From contig NC_086172.1 of NCBI RefSeq assembly GCF_023053635.1, forward strand, positions 68,808,681 to 68,872,680: a DNA stretch of 64,000 nt, written 5' to 3'. The translations under genes were made by a program, and so were the position numbers. The DNA is from Elgaria multicarinata webbii. Its lineage: Eukaryota; Chordata; Lepidosauria; Squamata; Anguidae. The notes beneath the pieces are model-generated. The model searched no databases. It saw only the letters and a program-made list of their open reading frames with translations, and was not told the DNA's origin. This document shows, piece after piece, positions 45,605 to 57,600 of the stretch. How positions within the stretch are numbered: the stretch's first letter is position 1; every line of letters begins with the position of its first letter.

Positions 45605-48600
45605 CTAAAAGTAAACAAAAAGGAAATTATGCTATCAGCTCCAATGAATATTTTTCTCCACAAAGCAATTAGATTTCCCAGTGCATTAGTTTGTTAGGTC
45701 TAAACATAAGCCAGCTCTTAAACAGTATATTGAAGGTAAAGGCCAAACCTATGGGGTACCATATAATTTTTCTTTAATGGGGCAATTTAGCTGCTTGTTG
45801 AAGGCAGTTTTCACTGGAAAAATTATACAGGGGAAAGGGTTAAAACACACACACACCATACCCAACACCATAGTCTCAATCTGGATCCTGACCCAAACCC
45901 TAGCAGCAACATTTTTTAAAATACAAAAAAAAATTAAAGCAATGAGAGTCCAACCATGGATCTCCAATGTCTGGTGTTCCTAATTCCTTATGTCATAAGA
46001 TGTGCATTATCCATATGATCCACCAGATTACCATATATCTTTCAACATTATCCTATGATCCCTTTTGGAACATTTTGTTTTATTTTTAAGTGATATCTTA
46101 AAAATAAAACAAAAAGCAACTCTTCATAGCGATCTTACAAAAGCTTTAACCATTAGTTTGATTGCATTACAGGATATTCTTTCAGCACTGTTCCATTCTG
46201 AAACACATTTGACACTGTTTTAAAATGACATTCTTCTTTGTTTAAAAGTGCAAGTTTCTTCCAAAGGTTCATTTCCAATTGTCTAAGACATTAAAGCTGC
46301 AGTCAGTTGAGGTTAAAGGCCAAACCTGTAGGATACTATGCAAGTTTTCCTCAATGGAACAAACAGCTTCTTTCCAAAGGTTCATTTCTAATTGTCTAAG
46401 ACATTAAAGCTGCAGTCCTTGACAATTATATGCATTTCATTCACAGTGATGAAAGCAAAGTGGTTTATATAGTTAAAAGGTCTTCAACATGAAAATATTC
46501 TGTTCTTAAAGAATCCTAGCAATGTCTGTCAACATTAAGATCTGTGGTGCCAGTGGGTAGTTCTAGAACTGAGCATGTTTAGCCTGGATAAGAGAAGATT
46601 GAGGGGAGACAAGATAGCACTCTTGAAATACTTAAAGGCTGTCAGACAGAGGAGGGCCAGGATCTCTTCTCCATCCTCCCAGAGTGCAGGACACAGAATA
46701 ATGGGCTCAAGTTACAGGAAGCCAGATTCCAGCTGGACATCAGGAAAAACTTCCTGGGCTCTCCCACACTAGAGGCATTCAAGAGGCAGCTGGACAACCA
46801 TCTGTCAGGTATGCTTTAAGGTGGATTCCTTCATTGAGCTGGGGGTTGGACTCAATGGCCTTATAGGCCCCTTCCAACTCTACTATTCTATGATTTATGA
46901 ATATGAGATGAGCTAGCTTCCTTACAACATATAATTAACTTTTATGGAACTGAACCTCATTAGTCCTTTAAAGTCATTTATAAAAAAAACCTTTGGTGAA
47001 CGCTTGTTGACATATTCAACATTTACTCTTGTGAAATGGTTTGCAATATATGTCTGTTATAGGAATTAAGTGTACCAAGTTTTTTCTTATTACTAAAACT
47101 GACATGTCTCAAGGAAGTAGCAAGTCTACAGTTATCAGTGGAGCAACTGCTGTAAAGAAATAGTACTAGAAATAGCACTAATGCAATTTTGTTAGGGGGG
47201 TGGATGTACCAGAACATTCTCTCAAACTAGGAAGCATGTACCAGTACTACTATAGAATCAGAACAGAATTTTGCAGATAGACTTCATTGCTAATCATAGT
47301 CTTGAGAATAACTACATAAAAATGTGTGTGCATACACACACAAACTGATTATCAGAAAATGACAGGAAGGTATATAATCCAAGGTCCACCATATTTGGCT
47401 GGTCTTGAAAGCCAAGCTAAAACTTGCAGTTGCCAGGATCCTGCCCCTTTCCCTGTCCCCAACTTTGCACCACACCAGGTCAGAGATGATCCCTACTCCC
47501 GTCTCTAACTTCAATTATGAAGCTGGAAAGGGGGATGAGAGCTTGCTGCTTTGGCCCTGGGATGCTGGAACACTCCAAGTGCTTCAGCAGTGTAGCAGTC
47601 AAATAAGGCCCAGGCTTCCTCTCACTCTTAGAGCTGGGAAGAGAGCAGGATTACCATATGACTGCAGAGACAAACCCTACCCTTTCTGTACATCCAAGGT
47701 TGGGAGGAAGGCTGAGGCTCATCATACTTATCAGAAAGAGGTGGTGTGGGGGGTGTTAAGAGAGGAGGGGTGGGAAAGAGACAGAACCTTGTACAAATCG
47801 CAGTTCTACTACTGAAGCTTACAGAGAGGCCTTGCCCTGTAGATAGATAAGGCATTTTACTGTAGTAAAATCAAGGCCATATTGCCCTAAAAACTGAGGA
47901 AGTTCTTTCCGAGATGTCTAAGAACAAATTACTGTTTTTAATCTCAATGTATACAACTCAGATGCAGCCAATACCCTCTATGACCTATTGTAAGAGGCAT
48001 AAGCATTAATTTAGCATCATCAGTGGTCAAAGTAACTTTTACCCCAGCTTCTAATCCAAACCTCAGCAAGCCAAACCCTCTCTATCCAGACATGTTTTCA
48101 GTTACATGAGAAAGTTATAAAAGCATGTGGTTTTGTTTTAGACTCCTCAAGTCTGAGTCTAACAAGGTGCTTGGCTTCTTGTACTTACGCAGTGTGTTCA
48201 TGAAGTGGCCACTGTTCTCTTGACTTCTGTGATATCCAGCATCCACATCTGGAAAGGCCTGTTGTGATACAGCCATAACAGTAGGCCGCAGGTGTGGCAT
48301 TGACAGGGAAGATGGCTTTGCCTCTTCATCTTCTGAATCACTAGAACTATTGTCACTGCTTGATGAAGAGGATGAACTCTTTGATTCGGATGAACTATCA
48401 GAGCTACTCATTTGCTCTATAACTTTAGCTTCTGCCTTTAGCTCTGAAAATAAGATTTAAGTGAAGAAAACAAGGATATAAGATTAAGAAGGCCATCCAT
48501 TAACTTGATTACTTTAAAATTACAATATTCAATTTTAAGAACCTAAAAAACCTGGGAAATGTATATGAGAGGTGAACTCAAACAGTAAACCTAGAATAGG

Positions 48601-51600
48601 TTTTGAATCTGGCAGTGTGGTGCAGTGGTTAGACTGTTAAATTTGGAACAGACACCCCCAGGTTCAATTCCCTGCTCAAGAAAGAACAAATGGGGAGGCA
48701 CCAATTGCAGGGAAAAGAAAATTTCTAGATGCACAGGAAACTTGAACTGAGCCCAATTTGTTCTGTAGTTAGTTGAATTACTTCAATCCCACCAGGATTT
48801 AAATTGGTTGTTCAAAGACTTGAGAAGAACTGAGTTCAAAATGCTTTGGTCTCAATAGAAACAGTTTCCTAAAATCCCCCCAGTGTCAATGCTCAGTCGC
48901 CCTCTATCAGTCTTACTTCACAGGGTGGAAGAGAACATAAAGCAGGGGACACAATGTACATGGCCCTGAGCTCCTGGGAGGAAAGCCAGAATAAAAAAAG
49001 CAATATAATCAATCTTCTGCTTCTTAGGTATAAAGCTAAGTTTCCTGCCAGACTCTATAGCCATAAAACTGCATCACAATCCTATTAGACAACAAATATT
49101 ATTCTATTTACCTTTGAACTTAATCAAATGATTGAAGCTATAGCAGCTGCTGGTTTTAGTAGATTGTACTGGCAAGGGTTGAGTTAATCATGTGACAACT
49201 GATTTCTCCTACGAACCATATGTTGACCCTGGATCAACTTTTTGCACACCATTATCAGAGGTTTTCAAGCTGTTGCAATAGCAAGCAAAAAGCCATTCTA
49301 GGCCTGGTGGGCAAGTTTTCACAGAACTAGCTCGTTCCACAACATCAAGGATGTAAGCTAGCACCGCCTCAATAAAAAAAAACCATGGCTGCCATTGGCT
49401 CGAATTGCTGGGTGAATGTGCCCAGCACATAAGATTGTTTAACATTTTGTAAAAAAAAATTTGTAAAGTCCTTTCTTCGTTCATGGACATAACTAAATAA
49501 GATGTAATCACAAGTCACAGAAAGAAGACTAACAGGATTAAATGGTAGCAAATTAATGCTTAGAAGTAACTTAGCTGTTTCTTCTCAAAATGCCACTTTG
49601 ACTTTAATTCTTAGAGTAAAATTCAGAATTACTGATTTATACAGTGATGTATGTATTCGAATGTACACAAGTGGGCATCCTCAAGAAAGAAAGGCCATAG
49701 ATCACTCACCAGTCCTAAATCCCACACCGTAACATTCTAGAGCTTCTGTTCGGAGTTCCAGCTAGCTCCAAATAGCACTCCTGTTTGAGGTCACAGTTCA
49801 GCCAGGATAGCGCTACTGTTGCGAGCTCTAAACAGCCCTAATCAGGAGTACTACTGTATTATATGGGGCTTGCTGAGCAATGAGCTCTGCACAGTACAGC
49901 ACTATGGAGTGCTCTACAACGCAACAGAACTCGGGTTCTGGGCTAACTGCCCTGGACCATCTTTAATTAGCACAGGTGATGATGGGGTTAAAACCCCAGC
50001 TTAACTCACACTGCTAAGGGAAGATACAGCCCAAAACTGGATCACTTTAGTACTATAGAGCACAGAGTCAGAAAGATAAAAGGTATCCTTTTCTCCTTTC
50101 ATTCCTCCTAAATCATCGTCTGCTATATAACAGAATCCACAATTGCTAAAGTATCAGAGTCTAGGGCTTGGCTATTCAACCCCAAACACAAGTAGTACAG
50201 CACCCTGATTTCGGTTTACTTCAAAAAAAATTTTATTAAATTTCCAAATGCAAAGTACCTTTTCTATAATCTGAGGAACAGCTTAGATAGATGCAGTGGC
50301 ATATGTCCCCAATTTGTATATGAAATGAAATCATATCATATTGTATAAAAATCAGCTAATTTGATTTTGCCTTTAGGTAATTTAAGTTGATATGTCAATT
50401 TTTCTGCCTTGGCCATTCCTAGATGTCACTTTTGCATTTTGTTCTTCTCATGAGCCAATGCTAAGGTGTGTAATGTTTGCCATTTCTGAAAACATGCTCC
50501 AAAACTGTTACACAATAGGACATGACCATCACAGCTTGAATTCAGCATGCTTACACAGCCTTTCAGCTTTGGAGTTTTTCCTCCAAAAAAAAAACCTTTC
50601 CTGTATAGGTAGGGTTTCACACAGGCTGCTCTGTTCTGCTGCCGTACTGGTTAGTACAGGCTACCCACTTTTCTTATAAAGGAAATGTTTCTTTATGACT
50701 TTAAAAAATGGTCTTGAATAAAAGCTAATTTCTTAGCAGGAAAATATCAGGTAACACAATGCTTCATGTGTAATGATGTTGACAGAAAGTGGAGAAACTA
50801 CTCTGGGATTCTGTGACTCACTCAGAACAAGTTCTAAACCAAACTAACCAACCCTAGAGAAGAGTCTCTCAGCTTTTCAGTGCCCTTGAACACCCTCCCT
50901 TGCAGCACCAAGTACTTTTAAAGAGTTGTTCAGGGAATTAAGTGACAAGACTTTCTGTTCAGAGTTTGGTTACAAAGAAAAACCTACATTAGAAATGTTT
51001 TTGCACTGTGCATTCAAGAACTTTGCCTCACAAGGACGTTCTAGCTATCGATAAACCACCTGCCAGCATTAATTCACCAAGCAACTATCACCTTCCTGCT
51101 GACTGCCCTAACTTCCAAGAGGAAATTAATCATGCCTGAAATAACACAATATGATACTCCTTCCAATATTAAAGTCTAAGAAGGGAGCATTACATTCAAG
51201 CCAGCAAAAGACGATTTCAGAGGTTTTTTTTTAATGAATATATACATATTGCGGCATACACTGTATGTGAAATGAGGCAGTGCTCCAAATCCTTTCCTTA
51301 CTAGGCATATCTGATTTTAAAGGCAGCCATGCATAACCAGGCACCTAGCTTACCAAGGCAACTGACAACTGTACCTAAGCAATAGGAGACTTGACATTTA
51401 GAAACGGTATGCAATCTCCAGGTACACTTCCATGGAAAACCTTTACTCCTTACCATTAGGAAAAGAGACCATTATCCAAACAGGTAAAGAAAAGAAACAG
51501 ATGATGGGGTCCAACATGATATGTAAACTTTGCTATTCCATGGTCAACATGAGTGACGGGCCTAAGTTGAAGACTGACACAATCACACTGTTGCCATTTG

Positions 51601-54600
51601 CACTTCCATGCCTCACCATAATCCCATTTCATTGGTGTCTAGAATAGCAGGAATAAATAAGGGCGTGGCAGGAATTACGTAGTCAATTCCATGTGGGACA
51701 TCGTTAAAAGCGTGAACAATGGCTAAAAGTTTTGGCTATCATAGGTCAGAATATCCAGTCAGTGACACCACGAAGCATCAAGATTTGTTCTACTGATTTA
51801 TTTGAAACATTTTTACCCTGCTCTTCAAGTGAAAAGGGCTGCCAGAGTGACTTACAAAGGTCAATAATTAAAGTACATTATTCTAATTAAGTTTACAGTA
51901 AACTAATTTTGCTGGCTGGAGGGGCTTAGGATAGCATGGAGGTGCCCTAGATGCTGCTTTTATGCCCACAGCCACAAATCTACCACCAGTAGTATGCCCC
52001 AAAATGGAATCAGTGGGTGGGAAACCTGCAGACTCCCCGCCCCACTGCTTGTGTTTCAGATGTCCGAGCATCTCCACAATAAATCTCCCTGGCAGGCCAC
52101 AACAGAATTGCTCTGCCCAACACTGTTGTCTGCCCTTATGCTTACAATCATATTAGCAAGTATGGCACTGTAACCTTTGTCATGCTAGTGCATTCTTCAG
52201 TTCATATATAAAATTCTCATGTATCTTATAGGGATTTCTGTCTCAGTGAACGTTGGATATTCCTGCCTGCCAATTGTACATGATATTATAGTCTGGGTGA
52301 GGATTGTTAAAGACTCCTGCTCAAATGCAGCAGAGCAGACATGGAGACCTTCAGAACCTTTCTACACATCCATATCTATGACTTTCCAGAGAATGGGCTC
52401 TTTACCTTTATTTCAGTGTATTCATCTGGAAGGAGAGGTAAGCGCTATATAAACATGACCTGGTGGTAGTAAAAGTACAGGCTGCAGATGCTTTTGCTGT
52501 CTCTTCAAACAATTTCTGTGATTATTTCAAACTGAGTCTAAAGTACGTAGAGAATATACTGCCTATTTCAGCATTGTATTTAACAACTCGCCTGGTCGCC
52601 ATAGGCAACTAGGAATTCCACCCAGTCAAATGCATTAAATTTCACCCAGGTGAGTGAGTAGGTTAGCAGAGAAAGGATAAACTGCTCTGTCTCATCTCCA
52701 CCAGCTTCCATTCCAGCTGCAGAGAAAGTGAATTCTCTTCCTTCCTGGACAGTGATCTATCCAAGGAGGGGTAGATTGCTCTGTCGCCCTCTGCCAGCTC
52801 CTTCACCTTCCACACTAACCATGGAGAAAGTGAAGCCCTTTCCTCAGCAGCCAGGACAAAGACAAAGTGAGCCAGTGGAAAGGCACAATAATCCCTCACT
52901 CCTCCACCAGGCTGCTGCAGTTCTGAGAGGAGGGTGCAGGAGATGAATCTCCTTTCTGCATATCCAGCATAGGAAAATAATAGGCTAGCAGTGAATGGAC
53001 AGAGAAATCTGTGCGTTAGCAACAGCGCGCTGTGCTTCTATGCTGAACGTGCAAGAGATGAACCCCCTTCCTGTACATCCAACACAGAAATCAAGTGAGC
53101 TGGCAATAGCCACAGCTTGCTCCATCCCCCTACTTCTAGTCCAACTGCATTTCTATACTGGTTGTGCAGGAGGCAGAGCTTCTTTCTATGCACTCAACAT
53201 AGAAACCAAGCAGGCTGATGGAGGAAATGGGGTGCTCCATGCCTCCTCCACCAGCATGGGTTTCCAGCCTGCAAAAAGTTTAACTGCTTTTTACTTATAA
53301 GAGGGACTGGCAAGGGAGGGACAGGGTGGTATCTTCATCTTCCACCAGTCCCTCACATGAGGAAAGAGTAGGCAGACTGTAACTTTGGGAGGCTACTTTC
53401 AAGGCTGACCCATTTGTCCTGTTTGTCTTGAAGAGGCAGGATACTGGCTGATTGGGAGATTCATTTTAATTACTTGTTCAAGTCAAGATAGATTTTCAAA
53501 AGAAGGTGCCTGAATTCTAGCAATTTAGTCTTTAGGTGGGATCTCGGAGTTGAATGCTCCACCAAACAAGAAAAAAAAATCCTTTTTAATAGAAAACTGG
53601 CAAATCAGAGAAAAATAGGCTAAAACTTTCCGTGTTATGCAGTTTTCCATGGATTCTAATCTCAAAACCTTCAATTTACAGAATAAGCTTAAGACTTCAG
53701 GATCCCTAAAACAATGAGATGCAGTAGTTATGATTTACCTCTTTCAATATCATCCATAGGAGAAGGTGGAGACATCTTTTCTTTCGGTGGAGAAAATTTA
53801 ACACTGTTTGGAACCTTACTTGCATTTCTCATTAGTTGCTGCTGCTGCTCAATACGAAACTGGACCTTACTGCTTCCTTCACCTCTGCATGAAAGAACAA
53901 AGTCATACTTGAGAATTTTGTGAAATCATTTGTTAGGTTTTCAAACAGCTTAGTAGAACTGATATTTTCCACTACTCTTGTTAGAGAATAATGCACAAGA
54001 AGAACTTTTGTAGAATGCTTAGGGCACAATCCTATGCATGTTTATACAGAAAAAAGTCCTACAACACCCAACATGACTCAGGCAACATGGCTGACTCATC
54101 AATGCTGGGCTTGTAGAACTTTCTTCTGTATAAAAATGCATAGGATTACATCCCTTAGGGCACAATCCTATTGATAGTCAACGGCCTCTGAAATCGGAGC
54201 TGACAATTATCCAATGCAGGGCACCCAGAGCACAGAGATTTTTTTTTGCCTCTGTGCTCCATGCAACCGGTATTTTTGGCTAGACAGGCAATTTTGCCTG
54301 TTTTGCATGGCTTCAGGGAGGGGTAGGGAAGGAGGCCAGGACATGCATAGGAAGCTGTATAATGTGGCTTCTGCGGTCTCTTCCCCTCCCCATCCCTGGG
54401 ACCGCACCCTTTTTGTTGTCTCTGCGCTCATTTTCCGAGACGTGGCCATTGTGAAAAGAACCATGCAGGCTATGAGGGAGCAGGGCAGGGAACATGGTTT
54501 CTGGGCTAAGTGGTCAGAGCCCTGGTTCTGACTTCAGTTCCCAGAAACTGAAAAATCCTATGGCCATCTAGGCAGTGTCTAGCAGCCATAGGATTGCACC

Positions 54601-57600
54601 CTTAACTAATGATATCTGCAGAGGCCATTTCTCTGGTTGTCCCAACCAAATGAGCAACAATGGATGGCCATCGGGAAAAGGATCTTATCAGTGGTACTCC
54701 TGATAAGTTGTGGAACTGCCTTCCTAGAAAGTTTTGGTGCCAAAAGAACACATTTTTATTTCCCCAGACTTTTTTTTAATCCATTGAATTGTAGATCTGT
54801 TGCACACTTTTAGTGATGCTGAGCATTTTGTATTGTTTATTTGATGCTGCTGGAATGTTTGTTGCTTTTTAGTGATTGCTGATATATTATAATATTTTAT
54901 TGCTGTAAACCACACAGAACATACTGATAGGGCAGCATACAAATTGTGTAAATAAAATTAACTGTTAATGCTAATCTGCACAAACTCTTAATGAAACATT
55001 TCCCCTACTGCTGCTACTAAGAGAATTTGAGCAAATGTGTGAATATAAAATACTCAGAAAGTTCCCCAACATTCTCAGAAATGTTCTAAGTATTTAAAAC
55101 AAAACTATTTGGATTAAATCTAATTATTCTGGATTGAAACAGACTATGGCTTTCAAATGTAAGCGCACTTTAACATTTTTACCTTGTATTTTAAATGTTA
55201 GTTCTTGCTTCCAATTGCAATTAACCACCGTTTAGCATTATGTACAAACCCTAAACTGTGATTAATCTTAAAATTTAAAAGTGACAGTAATAGCTTCTGT
55301 ACTTATCCACATAGTCAAACTGGAGAAGAGGAGACGTGACAGCATGCGCAAGCTGAAGCCTTGCCTAGGCTTGTTCCCATAAAGATTAATCATGGTTTAT
55401 TGTGATGTCAAAATGCAATAATTGCTTCAGCCTCCTTACTGGGAACGTGACAGTCAGGTTTTCTGTTTCCTAATTTAGACACAATTGCTTTAACTATAAC
55501 ATTTTCATAATGAGTAAGGAAACAGCTTTTCTAATTTTCCACCCACCTGGTTTTCTTCACAGTGATATTGCTACTAAGCTTCTCTAGTCTACATTCTCCA
55601 GTGTCATGGTTAATTATCAAGATGCATTCTTTTTGGTATGGCTTCTTGGAACCCTTGAAAACTGTTACAGGTGGAGTAGAACCCTATTTTAAAATCAGAA
55701 GAAAATTACTACTATTACGGGTTTGTTTATTTTAGGACTAGTAGCTGTATATTTCATGGTTTAAAATCCTGCCCATTTTACAACACTTAAGACCATACAT
55801 TTCATTATTATAAAAGGAAAAGTTAAGTCACTTTGCTAAAGAGTGATGGTTGCAGAAACCCAAAATGACTACCAAAAAAAAGTTTTAATATCAAAATGGA
55901 TTGACCTTTTTCTTTTTTTTAACATTCTTTCAAGGTCCTTCACAAGATGTCGAATTCAGCCCAGGGAAGAGTTGACTCATTCTCCTAGTCTGTCATGTAA
56001 ACCACACGGAATTTCAATCCAGTGCTCTAATTAACATACTTCAGCAATTATGAAGCAGTCAAAAGCAATTCCTTGTTGGCATCAGCAACCACAAACAACC
56101 ATTAGCACAGATTGAACTATCCCCTTCTCTTTTAGGAATATGTACGAAAAGTAACATGGCAAAAAGACACTTTTGCAGCTTATACCAAGCTTGCTGTTGT
56201 GACAGATGACTTCAAGATTATATAGGGCATTTTTCCCAGTTCAATTTGGTCATGTTAGCACAACTATTTGAGATTTCTAACCTACCAATTATTCACTCAG
56301 GATATTTTGGCATTTTTCAAAATTGAAGTTGTAATTTTTTTTTATGAAATCTAACATGGCCCTGAGAAAATCATTATCTGTCTCATCTGAGAAATGTGAA
56401 CATACATCACAAAACGAAGATTGTAAAGAACATAGAATATTTTTTGGACAAATGCTAGAGTTAATAGGAGAATGGATTCACTGGAAATTGAGGAACATGT
56501 CAGGCAGGCCATGGGGAAGGGAAGGGAACTATCCCCAAAAGAGTGCCAAGTGAATTATGGATTGATTACCAGATCACCTACCTGTGCTTGACACTTCCAA
56601 CAGAAGCTTATCAGGATTTTCTGCGCAATCAATAAGAAACAAACAAGGGGCAGTATCCAATGCTGCCTGTGCATCAGCAGAACCCACTGTTGGCTAGTGC
56701 CTCCTAAAGCGACCAGAAACAAGCTGAAACTCTAGTTTCCAGAATAGGACAATTCTGTTGACCAGCCCTGTACTGGAAATTACTATTCCAGCTAATTTCT
56801 GGGGTTGCTCTAGGACGCACAAGCTTCTTGTTGCGCTGGTGATAGATTCCTCTAGCACAACATAATCAGCAGAGTGTTGGAGCCTGCCCATGATCTTCTA
56901 AATATGTTGACAAAATCCTAGGATTCTCAATCTTAAAAGCCAGATTCCCAGATTTTCTGTGCAACTTTGAGTATATGAAACACAACTCAGATCAAATATC
57001 ATTTACCATGATCTTCTTCAAACTGTTTATTACTGAATACCATGATAATTTAACAGCCTATCATATTACCATACGTCAGATCTCCCCTACACTGTTCAAG
57101 GTAGCTGTGGTTGTACGCCATCTGCAGAATGGCCTACAAAGGCTGTCATCTTAAGTAGCTTAATATGGAAGCAAGGTCCATTTCACTTCTAACATAGCAA
57201 TCATATTTGCAGATGTTACACTGATGTTTCTTTTATAAACAAGAACAGTACAAGAGCAGACATGCATTCCTAGATTGGATTTGGTTCCCAAATGTATGTC
57301 CAACTACTTTTAAGTACTAAACACCTGTGGCTCCCAAACGTATGCTCAGTGCTTATTAAGGAATGCACAGCAATCATGGCTTAAGACATAAGCTATGCCC
57401 TCCCCTCTCAAAGGGGATAAGGAAATCTTACCTCAATATTTGGCAAAGTTATTGTCACCTGTTCACCTTTGCCAACTTCAAGATCACCTTCACAAGATGT
57501 ATCAATTGATGCAGGTTTAAAATCATCTAAATAAAAAACCAAAGTAAAATAAATGTTTGCCATATTTTTCAAGACTCCCTTAAGCACTTATCAGAAATGC

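Noticed and set aside
48607-48680. Possible tRNA gene
   Set aside because: It is the head of a squamate SINE, with a SINE body and A-rich tail downstream.
52663-53300. Open frames across EAF2 intron 4
   Set aside because: They arise from the 115-bp tandem units and show no splice sites matching EAF2.
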